The notes below the pieces were generated by a model. The model was not told the DNA's origin and did not search any database. It was given only the letters and a program-made list of their open reading frames with translations. From Anaerolineae bacterium (GTDB lineage: Bacteria; Chloroflexota; Anaerolineae; Aggregatilineales; Phototrophicaceae): 64,000 nucleotides of DNA. Positions 49,021 through 59,555 of this stretch are shown in pieces. Both the position numbers and the translations under genes were made by a program. Numbering within the stretch: position 1 is the stretch's first letter; each line of letters opens with the position of its first letter. The DNA is taken from positions 210,074 through 274,073 of the forward strand of contig JADLAY010000003.1 in NCBI GenBank assembly GCA_020849765.1. Direction: 5' to 3'.

Positions 49021-49066
49021 TTCGCGGTTCTGATTTGCCAACCCCGACTTTATAGGGATAGAAATT

Positions 49067-50200
49067 GTGAACGACGCTTATCGTTTGGAAACACTCGCCA
49101 TCCACGCCGGGCAGGAAGCCGACCCGGCCACGGGCGCAATCATGACGCCGATCTACCAGACGTCGACCTTCGTCCAGTCCGAGCCGGGCCAGCACAAGGG
49201 CTACGAATACAGCCGCAGCGGCAACCCGACGCGCGCCGCGCTTGAAGCGTGCATCGCCGGGCTGGAAGGCGGCCAATACGGGCTGGCCTTCGCCAGCGGG
49301 CTGGCGGCGATCGACACCATCATGCGGCTGCTCAACCCCGGCGACCACGTGATCGTCGGCAACGACGTCTACGGCGGCACCTACCGCCTGTTCGAGCGCG
49401 TGCTGGCGCGCTATGGCCTGCGCTTTAGTTGGGTCGATCTGACGCAGCCGGAGGCGCTCGACGCCGCGCTGGCGCCGCAGACGCGCATGCTGTGGCTGGA
49501 GACGCCGACCAACCCGCTGATGACGCTGGTCGACATCCCGGCGCTGGTCGCACGGGTGCCGGAACACGTGATCGTCGCTGTCGATAACACCTTCGCCAGC
49601 CCGGCCATCCAGCAGCCGCTGCGCCTGGGCGCGGACATCGTCATGCACAGCAGCACGAAATATCTCGGCGGGCACAGCGATGTCGTCGGCGGATTATTAG
49701 CGCTGAACGACGAGAAGCTCTACGCCGACCTCAAGTTCCTGCAGAATGCCATCGGCGGTGTGCCCGGCCCGATGGACTGCTTCCTGGTGCTGCGCGGGAT
49801 CAAGACGCTGGCCCTGCGCATCGAACGCCACAGCGCCAATGCGCTCCAGATCGCGCAGTTCCTGGAAGATCACCCCGCGGTCACGCAGGTGCTCTATCCC
49901 GGCCTGGAGAGCCACCCTCAGTACGACCTGGCGCGGCGGCAGATGCGTTATCCGGGCGGCATGATCAGCATCCTGGTCGAAAACCCGGAGGCGGCGCGGC
50001 GCATGGTCAGCCGGACGAAATTGTTCGCCCTGGCGGAGAGCCTGGGCGGCGTTGAAAGCCTGATCGAAGTCCCGGCGGCCATGACGCACATGAGCACCCA
50101 GGGCAGCACGCTCGAAGTGCCCGGCACGCTCGTGCGCCTGAGCGTGGGCATCGAACACGTCGACGACCTTATTCAGGATTTGCAGGAGGCACTGGCGTGA
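49067..50200 (+). CDS. Cystathionine gamma-synthase/gamma-lyase family PLP enzyme
   Basis: This 377-residue Cys/Met metabolism enzyme starts at a GTG at 49067 after GGGAT. LETLAIHAGQEADPATGAI opens it. PIYQTSTFVQSEPG, YEYSRSGNPTRAALE, GLAFASGLAAIDTIM and the PLP lysine region MHSSTKYLGGHSDVVGG are all present, as are AESLGGVESLIEVPAAMTH and RLSVGIEHVDDLI. Members act as MetB or as gamma-lyases and the motifs do not separate them. A convergent cystathionine beta-synthase gene lies close by, which favours the reverse transsulfuration lyase. The stop overlaps the next gene (GTGA). Confidence 0.9.
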   Translation: MNDAYRLETLAIHAGQEADPATGAIMTPIYQTSTFVQSEPGQHKGYEYSRSGNPTRAALEACIAGLEGGQYGLAFASGLAAIDTIMRLLNPGDHVIVGNDVYGGTYRLFERVLARYGLRFSWVDLTQPEALDAALAPQTRMLWLETPTNPLMTLVDIPALVARVPEHVIVAVDNTFASPAIQQPLRLGADIVMHSSTKYLGGHSDVVGGLLALNDEKLYADLKFLQNAIGGVPGPMDCFLVLRGIKTLALRIERHSANALQIAQFLEDHPAVTQVLYPGLESHPQYDLARRQMRYPGGMISILVENPEAARRMVSRTKLFALAESLGGVESLIEVPAAMTHMSTQGSTLEVPGTLVRLSVGIEHVDDLIQDLQEALA

Positions 50201-50502
50201 TTCTGGAAGCCGGTTATCTCTACATCACACCGGGACGCGAAGCAGAATTCGAAGTCGCATTCGCCGAAGCCGCGCCGATCATCGCGTCGATGAAGGGCTA
50301 CATCCGGCATCAGCTTCAGCGCTGCATCGAGATCAAGGGCAAGTACTTACTGCTCGTCCATTGGGAGACGCTCGAAGATCACACGGTAGGCTTCCGCGGA
50401 TCGCCTGAGTATCAGACGTTCCGCGCGAAACTCTATCCGTTTTACGACCCGGCCCCGACGATCGAACACTTCGAGACGGCCTTCTCGAACCCTAGCGACT
50501 AG
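50197..50502 (+). CDS. ABM-domain (antibiotic biosynthesis monooxygenase-like) protein
   Basis: This 101-residue dimeric alpha-beta barrel protein starts at a GTG at 50197, overlapping the previous stop. An AGGAGG site seven bases upstream lies inside the preceding gene, so translation should be strong. It has YLYITPGREAEFEVAFAEA, then GYIRHQLQRCIEIKGKYLL, HWETLEDHTVGFRGSPEYQ and HFETAF, the usual ABM sequence. Members include cofactorless monooxygenases, heme-degrading enzymes and unassigned small proteins. Coupling to a transsulfuration gene suggests a sulfur-related or redox role, not established. It overlaps the convergent CBS gene by 11 bp. Confidence 0.85.
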   Translation: MILEAGYLYITPGREAEFEVAFAEAAPIIASMKGYIRHQLQRCIEIKGKYLLLVHWETLEDHTVGFRGSPEYQTFRAKLYPFYDPAPTIEHFETAFSNPSD

Positions 50503-51949
50503 CCAGGAAGTCGAGCAGGTCGATCTTGGTGATGATACCGATCACGCGCTTTTGATCCGTGCCCGACAGCGGCTCTGTCACCAGGGCAACCGGAGTCGTG
50601 CCGAAGATGCTCATCACGGATTCAATCGGCGTGTCGGGGTTGAGCGTTTGCACGCTGGCGTCGATGACACCGGCATCTTCGAGCGGCGTCGCGCTGGCGC
50701 CCCCGGCCAGCAGGAACGTGAGCAAGTGAACCTCGCTGACGAGGCCGAGCAACTGCTCCTGTTCGCCGACGACGGGCAGCTGTGACACGTCGTTGGCCTT
50801 CATGAGCGCGATCACCTCGCCAACCGTCTGCTCGCATTGTGCGGCGATCAATTCGGGGTCGGCCTTGCGCTCCAGCACGGAAGAAACGCGTGTTTCGACC
50901 CAATCGCTTTCCAGGAAGCGGTTTTCGCGCATCCAGTTATCGTCAAACACCTTGCTCAGGTATTTGCCACCGCCATCCGGCAGCATGACGACGACCATCT
51001 TGTCCGGGCCAAGGTCGCGCTCGGCGACGTACTTGAGCGCCCCGGCCAGCACCAGGCCGCTCGAGCCACCGACGAACAATCCCTCCTCGCGCACGAGGCG
51101 GCGCGTCATCAGAAAGGCCTCTTTGTCGCTGACGCGCACGCAGTCGTCAATGACGGAGAAATCGTAAATCGACGGGATGAAGTCTTCGCCAACCCCTTCG
51201 ACTTTGTAGCTATTCGCTTCCGTCAGCTTGCCGGTGTAGAAATAGTCGGCGATAATCGATCCGACCGGGTCGATGCCGACGATCTGGATCTTCGGGTTCA
51301 TCGCTTTGAGATAGCGCCCGACGCCTGAGATGGTGCCGCCGGTGCCCATGCCGACCGCCAGCACGTCGATCTTGCCCGCCGTCTGGCGCCAGATTTCCGG
51401 GCCGGTCGTCAGGTAATGCGCCAGCGGATTGACCGGGTTGTGATACTGATTGGCGAGGAAGCTGTTGGGCGTCTCGGCAACGACCTGCTTGGCGACGCTG
51501 TAATAACTGCGTGGGTCTTCCGGCTCGACGTTGGTTGGCGTGACGATCACGCGGGCGCCATACGCGCGCAGGGTGCGGATCTTCTCCTCGGACTGCTTAT
51601 CCGCCAGCACAAAGACGCATTTGTAGCCCTTCATGGCCGCCGCAATCGCCAGCCCGACGCCGGTGTTGCCGGACGTCGCCTCGACAATCGTGCCGCCCGG
51701 CTTGAGCACGCCTCGGCGCTCGGCGTCCTCGATGATGTAGGTGCCGATGCGATCCTTAACCGAGCCGCCTGGGTTAAAGTATTCGACTTTGGCGATCATC
51801 TGCGCGCGCACGCCGCGCGCCACGCGGTTGAGGCGCACGAGCGGCGTATTCCCCATCACGCCCAGAATGTTCTCGTGGATCTCCGGTTCATCCGGCAGCT
51901 CAACCTGAGGTGGCGGAATGACATCCATTTCGTTTTCGTTTGTGACCAT
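50492..51949 (-). CDS. Cystathionine beta-synthase with tandem CBS domains
   Basis: This 485-residue enzyme joins homocysteine and serine to cystathionine. I start it at the ATG at 51949 (MVTNENEMDV), after GGAAGAG. Residues 28-345 are the PLP fold: MGNTPLVRLNRVARGVRAQ, the lysine in EYFNPGGSVKDRIGTYI and the phosphate loop EATSGNTGVGLAIAA. TGGTISGVGRYLK and LFVGGSSGLVLAGALKY are also typical. Residues about 365-485 form two CBS motifs, with CEQTVGEVIALMKANDVSQL and DTPIESVMSIFGTTPVALV, which in the human enzyme bind AdoMet; here the ligand is unknown. No heme-binding N-terminal extension is seen. It works in series with the convergent gamma-lyase-type enzyme. Confidence 0.93.
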   Translation of the reverse strand: MVTNENEMDVIPPPQVELPDEPEIHENILGVMGNTPLVRLNRVARGVRAQMIAKVEYFNPGGSVKDRIGTYIIEDAERRGVLKPGGTIVEATSGNTGVGLAIAAAMKGYKCVFVLADKQSEEKIRTLRAYGARVIVTPTNVEPEDPRSYYSVAKQVVAETPNSFLANQYHNPVNPLAHYLTTGPEIWRQTAGKIDVLAVGMGTGGTISGVGRYLKAMNPKIQIVGIDPVGSIIADYFYTGKLTEANSYKVEGVGEDFIPSIYDFSVIDDCVRVSDKEAFLMTRRLVREEGLFVGGSSGLVLAGALKYVAERDLGPDKMVVVMLPDGGGKYLSKVFDDNWMRENRFLESDWVETRVSSVLERKADPELIAAQCEQTVGEVIALMKANDVSQLPVVGEQEQLLGLVSEVHLLTFLLAGGASATPLEDAGVIDASVQTLNPDTPIESVMSIFGTTPVALVTEPLSGTDQKRVIGIITKIDLLDFLASR

Positions 51950-51983
51950 GAGGCATCTCTTCCTTCTCGTTTTGGCGATTCTA

Positions 51984-51992
51984 ATGATAGCA
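51984..51992 (-). promoter_or_regulatory. Extended -10 promoter of the cystathionine beta-synthase gene
   Basis: The minus strand reads TGCTATCAT, an extended -10 with a five-of-six hexamer, about 35 bases before the ATG at 51949. No -35 match is seen. Confidence 0.45.
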
Positions 51993-52021
51993 CTCTGGCT
52001 CAAACAACCGCCCAACACACA

Positions 52022-53896
52022 TCAGAAACTCAGAGTGATGGCGACCGGCAGATGATCCGACGCGTCAGACAGCGGGCGCGAGAAATCGCTGTACGTCACG
52101 CCCGGCGAGGTCAGGATGTAATCAATGCGCGCTTGCGGGTCGAACGTGCTGGCGGTCAGTAGGTCGCCATTGCCGGTTGCAGCCTGCGAGTCGATCAACC
52201 CCGCATCCAGCAGCGCATGAATCTCGGGGCTATCTGGCTTCGAATTGAGATCGCCGCCGATGATGGTACGCGGCGCGCCCGCCCACAGATCGATCAAACT
52301 GGCGACCTGCGGCAGTCGATTCTCGCGCCGCTGATGATCCAGGTGGGTGCTGATGATCGTCACGGGCTCGCCGCCGACGTCGACGACGATGCGTACGTAA
52401 GTGCGCTGCCCCATTTCATCGTTGCGCGGCAGCAGCCCACTGCCCCGCTCGATGATGGGCACGCGCGACAGGATCGCGTTGCCGAACTGCCTGTCGGCGG
52501 CGGCGTAGTGATAGTCCATCCCCAGGCGCTGCGCCAACCACCCGACCGTATCGACGTTGCCGCTGGCGATGGCACCGCGCATCACTTCCTGCAGCAGCAC
52601 GATGTCCGGATGCTCCGACTCGATGGTCGCTGCCTGCGCTTCCATGGCCACGCGGCCCTCGATGTCAACGCCCTGGTGGATGTTGTAGGTCATGACACGC
52701 AGTGAGGCCGCTGCGGCAGATGGCTCCGCGCCGGGCTGTATGAACAAGGCTGCGGGGATGAACAAGCCGATCAGCGGCGCCAGCGCCCACGCATACGAGA
52801 CGGGGTGATGCTCGTCGGGCGGCGGCTTTCGGCTCGTCAGCAGCAGGATCACAATCGCGAGCGGCGGCGCAAACCAGAGTTCCAGCGGCAGGCGGACGAA
52901 ACCGCTCAGGTAGTTGATCGCGAGCAAGAGCAGCAGAAACAATAACGAAGCGCCGAGTGAGGCAAGCACCCACGATATTGTGCGAGGACGCTTGAATGCT
53001 TGACTATACGAAGCTGCCAGCAGCATTCCTGATAATGTGGACGCGGCGAGCAGGGCGAGGACGACCGTCAAGCCTGTCTGCGTTCGGATGACCACCAGAT
53101 CGAGCGCAAGGATAGCTGCAACGCCGATAAGGAGCGGGTGCACCAATGGCCGTCGCCGCGTAACCAATGCGACCAGGATGCCGACGCCGGTGCAGGCCAG
53201 GACGACCACTCCCGCACCCGGCAACGCATATCCAGTCAGTGATGCGACCGCCGCCGGGTTGTGGATCAGGATGACGTGGAGTGCGAGAAACGCCGCCAAC
53301 GCCAACAATGTGCGACTCGATAGGGGTGATATCGCTTCGTCGTCGTGTGCTCGATTAGAGGCGTATAGCCCATACAGCACCCCGGCGCTGATGATGAGTG
53401 CGATCAGGATCGCGGGCAGGCTTGGCTGCCAGGCGTAATCCCAGGTCAGGAAGGCGAGATTGAGCGCAGCATCAAGCGCCAGCCCAAGAAAGATCGTAAG
53501 CACAAACCCCGCCACATCCGACTTCAGATAACGCGCCCACAACGTCGCCCCAAGCAGTCCGCAGACGATGCTCGCGGCGGCGAAGACGTGCGTGGAGTGA
53601 GGATCAGGGGCGAGTTTAAGCGCCAGTCGCATCAGCGCCAGGCCGCCGAAGGCCAACCACAACGCGCGGCGGACGCCCAATACGCGCACGACGAGCGGAG
53701 CAAACAGCGGCGCACAGAAGAGTGCCAGGGTCAGCAGACCGAGCTGAACCTCCGAAACCGACCGCCACCACAGTCCAGGATGAAAGACCGTGAGTGGCAC
53801 ATAGACGCGCACCGCCTGGAGAAAGGCCACAATGGCCGTGACTCCCAGGATCGCCTCTGGTGAGACGATGCGACGGCGCGTCGTCAACGCGGTCAT
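52022..53896 (-). CDS. Multi-pass membrane protein fused to endonuclease/exonuclease/phosphatase (EEP) domain
   Basis: The protein has 624 residues. Residues 1-380 hold about ten membrane helices. Residues 390-624 form a complete EEP domain with RVMTYNIHQGVDIEG, IVLLQEVM (catalytic Glu), ISTHLDHQRRENRLP, IIGGDLNSKPDSPE, ARIDYILTS and SDASDHLPVAITL. All metal and catalytic residues of the DNase I-like fold are present. The predicted site of the enzyme domain is outside the membrane, but this depends on helix count. Substrates of such proteins range from phosphoesters of lipids to nucleic acids. Its ATG overlaps the aminotransferase stop by four bases. Confidence 0.85.
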   Translation of the reverse strand: MTALTTRRRIVSPEAILGVTAIVAFLQAVRVYVPLTVFHPGLWWRSVSEVQLGLLTLALFCAPLFAPLVVRVLGVRRALWLAFGGLALMRLALKLAPDPHSTHVFAAASIVCGLLGATLWARYLKSDVAGFVLTIFLGLALDAALNLAFLTWDYAWQPSLPAILIALIISAGVLYGLYASNRAHDDEAISPLSSRTLLALAAFLALHVILIHNPAAVASLTGYALPGAGVVVLACTGVGILVALVTRRRPLVHPLLIGVAAILALDLVVIRTQTGLTVVLALLAASTLSGMLLAASYSQAFKRPRTISWVLASLGASLLFLLLLLAINYLSGFVRLPLELWFAPPLAIVILLLTSRKPPPDEHHPVSYAWALAPLIGLFIPAALFIQPGAEPSAAAASLRVMTYNIHQGVDIEGRVAMEAQAATIESEHPDIVLLQEVMRGAIASGNVDTVGWLAQRLGMDYHYAAADRQFGNAILSRVPIIERGSGLLPRNDEMGQRTYVRIVVDVGGEPVTIISTHLDHQRRENRLPQVASLIDLWAGAPRTIIGGDLNSKPDSPEIHALLDAGLIDSQAATGNGDLLTASTFDPQARIDYILTSPGVTYSDFSRPLSDASDHLPVAITLSF

Positions 53897-55059
53897 CGCT
53901 TGAGCTGTGCCAGCCGTTCGCCCGCGGCGCGGAGCGTATCATCGCCCTTACAGAAGGCAAAGCGCGCAAAGTGACGCCCGATCTCGCCGTGCTCCGGGCA
54001 GTAGAAGACGCCGGGCGGGATGCAGGCGACGCCGATCTCGCGGGTCAGGTAGCGAGCGAAGGCCACGTCGTCGCCGTCGAACACGTCGCTGAAGTCCGCC
54101 ATCACGAAGTAAGTGCCTTCCGGCGCGGTCGCCTTGAGACCGGCGCCGTCGAGCGCGGCCATCATCAGGTCGCGTTTGACGGTGTACATGGTCAGGAAGT
54201 CTTCGTAATACGTCCCCGGCTGACTGAGCGCGTAGGCTGCCGCAGCCTGCGCCGGATGATGCGCGGCGAAGGTGACGAACTGGTGCGCGCGCAGGACGCC
54301 CGTCACCAGCGCGGGCGGCCCGTAGACCCAGCCGAGCTTCCAACCGGTGACGCTGTAGCTCTTGCCCAGGCTGCTGACCGTCACCGTGCGCTCGAACATG
54401 CCAGGCATCGTCGCCATCGGGATGTGGCGCGTCTCGCCGAAGGTGAGGTGCTCGTAGACGTCATCGGCAATGCAGATCACGTCGTATTCGATGCACAAAT
54501 CGGCGATCAGCTTGAGTTCGTCGTAGGTGAAGACGCGCCCGGTCGGGTTCTGCGGCGTGTTGAGGATGATGGCGCGCGTGCGCGGCGAGAATGCGGCGCG
54601 CAGTTCGTCCGGGTCAAGCGTCCATGTCGGCGGATGCAACGGCACATAAACGGGCTTCGCGCCGATCCAATGCAAGTTCGGCACGTAGCTGTCGAAGTAC
54701 GGCTCGATCAGGATGACCTCATCGCCTTGATTGACCAGCCCCAGCAGCGACGAGAAGATGCCCTCGGTCGCCCCGGCGGTGACGACCACCCCGCTCTTCG
54801 GATCGATGTCGAGGTTGTAGAAACGCCCGGCATGATTGGCGACCGCCTGGCGCATGCTCAGCGTGCCGGTGCCCGGTGCGTACTGGTTGTGCTTGCCATC
54901 CTGGAGCGCCGCCACTTCCGCCGCGACGATGTCGGGAGGCGCATCGAAATCCGGACGCCCCTGGCCCAGATTGATGGCATTGTGTTCGAGGGCGAGATCG
55001 TTGATCTCAGAGAAAACGGTCGTGGCAAGCGCGGCGACGCGGTTGGCGATGGCGGGCAT
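53893..55059 (-). CDS. Class I/II pyridoxal phosphate aminotransferase
   Basis: This 388-residue fold-type I aminotransferase resembles the methionine/kynurenine aminotransferase group. AINLGQGRPDFDAPPDIVAA opens the substrate pocket. NQYAPGTGTLSMRQAVANH, LNTPQNPTGRVFTYDEL and the PLP lysine in SLGKSYSVTGWKLGW follow, and ARFAFCKGDDTL supplies the carboxylate-binding Arg. It probably uses methionine or an aromatic amino acid with a 2-oxoacid acceptor. It is 32 bp downstream of rnhA and coupled to the membrane-EEP gene, so the three are one transcript unit. Confidence 0.92.
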   Translation of the reverse strand: MPAIANRVAALATTVFSEINDLALEHNAINLGQGRPDFDAPPDIVAAEVAALQDGKHNQYAPGTGTLSMRQAVANHAGRFYNLDIDPKSGVVVTAGATEGIFSSLLGLVNQGDEVILIEPYFDSYVPNLHWIGAKPVYVPLHPPTWTLDPDELRAAFSPRTRAIILNTPQNPTGRVFTYDELKLIADLCIEYDVICIADDVYEHLTFGETRHIPMATMPGMFERTVTVSSLGKSYSVTGWKLGWVYGPPALVTGVLRAHQFVTFAAHHPAQAAAAYALSQPGTYYEDFLTMYTVKRDLMMAALDGAGLKATAPEGTYFVMADFSDVFDGDDVAFARYLTREIGVACIPPGVFYCPEHGEIGRHFARFAFCKGDDTLRAAGERLAQLKR

Positions 55060-55091
55060 CTGGCATTCTCCGTCGATAAAGGTGTGACTAA

Positions 55092-55544
55092 CTATGAAGC
55101 ATCTGACGAACGTCGCTGCTCGCGCGCGCGGGTCGCCAGTTGGTCGACGCGCTCATTATACTGATTCCCGGCATGTCCACGCACCCATTTCCAGTCAATG
55201 GTATGCTCCTGCGTCAGGTCGTAAAGCCGCATCCACAGGTCTTGATTCTCGACCGGCTTCTTGCTGGCCGTGCGCCAGCCGTTCTGGCGCCATTTCTGAA
55301 TCCAGTCGGTGATGCCGTGGCGCATGTACTGCGAATCGGTGTGGAATTCGACCGCGGTCGGGCGCTTGAGCGCGGACAGCGCGCGTACAGCCGCGGTCAG
55401 CTCCATGCGATTGTTGGTCGTCTGCGCCTCGTAACCGTAGAGTTCCTTCTCCGCGCCGCCATAGATGAGCAGCGCCGCCCAGCCACCCGCGCCAGGGTTG
55501 GGCTTGCAGCCGCCATCCGTGTAAATGATCACCTTTTGCTCCAT
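55092..55544 (-). CDS. rnhA: Ribonuclease HI
   Basis: This 150-residue enzyme cuts RNA in RNA-DNA hybrids. The ATG at 55544 follows GAGGTGG directly upstream; an upstream extension of 22 residues is not conserved in the family. The catalytic D-E-D-D set is complete: [36 protein letters not shown] and [17 protein letters not shown]. The basic [15 protein letters not shown] handle is present. It is separated from the aconitase gene by that gene's terminator. Confidence 0.97.
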   Translation of the reverse strand: MEQKVIIYTDGGCKPNPGAGGWAALLIYGGAEKELYGYEAQTTNNRMELTAAVRALSALKRPTAVEFHTDSQYMRHGITDWIQKWRQNGWRTASKKPVENQDLWMRLYDLTQEHTIDWKWVRGHAGNQYNERVDQLATRAREQRRSSDAS

Positions 55545-55574
55545 GCCACCTCGAACAAGGGTTGTAATCGCCGC

Positions 55575-55607
55575 AAAAAAGAAGGGGCGGATACTGAGTT
55601 CCGCCCC
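55575..55607 (-). terminator. Intrinsic terminator of acnA
   Basis: On the minus strand GGGGCGGA (55600-55607) pairs with TCCGCCCC (55584-55591) around an 8-base loop, followed by TTCTTTTTT (55583-55575). It is 28 bases past the acnA stop, and on the plus strand there is no T-run. Confidence 0.85.
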
Positions 55608-55634
55608 CAAATGCTCGTTCGAACTGTTCGCTGC

Positions 55635-58343
<2,709 letters not shown>

Positions 58344-58493
58344 ACGGTATCCCCAATGTCAATAGAACGAGGCAGACGGCAGGGAATTGGACTGCCGAAA
58401 AGCGTTGGTAGGAACGTATCTACGGCTATTTTAGCGGAAATGATCGGAAATTTACATTGCCCCGTAAGCCTCACTCCGAATAGCTGAAGGCGC

Positions 58494-58502
58494 TGGTATA
58501 AT
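58494..58502 (+). promoter_or_regulatory. Extended -10 promoter before the CPBP protease gene
   Basis: TGGTATAAT (58494-58502) is a consensus extended -10. The GTG start follows 42 bases later. No -35 is seen. It would drive the CPBP, secreted-protein and rlmN genes as one unit. Confidence 0.6.
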
Positions 58503-58544
58503 GCGAGCATTACACACTGCATCGGGTGACGGATTGAAAACGAC

Positions 58545-59555
58545 GTGTTTTTGATCGGCTTAGTCGTCTTCGGCCTGCTGCTGGCCGCCATTTACATCGC
58601 CAATGTGCGTGATGCTACTCGCACTTACAGTGTCCTGCTGGATTGGATTCTGCTGGCCATCGCCGGGCTGAATCTGCTGCTGGGAACGTCGGCGCTCCTG
58701 AGCAGCCGGGCGGGCAACTCACCTGCCATCTCGGTCACGGACGGTGGGGCCGCATTTGTGCTGGCAGCCGTCACCAGTGGGCTCGCCATCGCCGCCATCA
58801 CGGCGAAGAATTTCCGGCTGCTGCTCAAACGGATCGTCGGCGGCAGTGGCAGCTATGACCCCGACTCGAACACGCATCTGGCCGCGTTCGTGATCGCCCT
58901 GGTCGGCGTGTCGGTCAATCTGATCATGTTCATCATCGGCGGCGGCATCGAAGGCCTTGCCTCGGAGATTTCCAACGATGGAATCACCCTGGACGGCGTC
59001 GTCTTTCAGCAGGTCATCTGGATCGCGCTGGCGGTGTTTGGCGTCGGCCTCTGGATCAGGCGCGGCCTGCCGCAGGTGATCGAACGCCTGGGCCTGAACA
59101 CGATCACCCTGCGCAATATCGTGGCCGGGCTCATCGGCGCGACGGCCTGCATCGCCTTCCTGCTCATCGCGGGCATCGTCATGCAGCTCGTGATCGGTAC
59201 CGATACGGTGCGCGAGCAGCAGGCCGCCAGCCAGGCCCTGACCGGACAATTCAACTCGCTAAGCATGGCTTTGATCGTGGCGGTGACGGTTGGCATCGGC
59301 GAAGAGACTCTGTTTCGCGGCGCCATCCAGCCGGTCTTCGGCAACGGGCTGACGAGCCTGCTGTTCACAGTCATCCACACCCAGTACGCATTCACACCGG
59401 CGACGCTGATCATCTTCGTCGTCTCACTGGCGCTCGGTTATCTGCGCCAGCACTACGGCACGACCAGTTCGATCGTGGCGCATGCCACCTACAACTTCTT
59501 TCAACTCGCGGCAGCCGTCTTGATCGGCAACGCACTGATGGGCGGTGGATCATGA
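58545..59555 (+). CDS. CPBP family intramembrane glutamic endopeptidase (CAAX/Abi type)
   Basis: This 336-residue protein with about eight membrane segments starts at a GTG at 58545. The CPBP signature is in its last third: GIGEETLFRGAIQPVFG (EExxFRG), LLFTVIHTQYAF (F-x-x-x-H) and HATYNFFQLA (HxxxN), the catalytic Glu and His. The N-terminal half is not conserved. Such proteases process prenylated proteins in eukaryotes, and bacterial members act in bacteriocin immunity or in unknown roles. It overlaps the next gene by four bases. Confidence 0.9.
   Translation: MFLIGLVVFGLLLAAIYIANVRDATRTYSVLLDWILLAIAGLNLLLGTSALLSSRAGNSPAISVTDGGAAFVLAAVTSGLAIAAITAKNFRLLLKRIVGGSGSYDPDSNTHLAAFVIALVGVSVNLIMFIIGGGIEGLASEISNDGITLDGVVFQQVIWIALAVFGVGLWIRRGLPQVIERLGLNTITLRNIVAGLIGATACIAFLLIAGIVMQLVIGTDTVREQQAASQALTGQFNSLSMALIVAVTVGIGEETLFRGAIQPVFGNGLTSLLFTVIHTQYAFTPATLIIFVVSLALGYLRQHYGTTSSIVAHATYNFFQLAAAVLIGNALMGGGS

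Noticed and set aside
49021..49066. Possible SAM riboswitch before the cystathionine gene
   Set aside because: Only about 46 bases separate the -10 from the start, too short for any known SAM riboswitch, and no conserved helices are seen.
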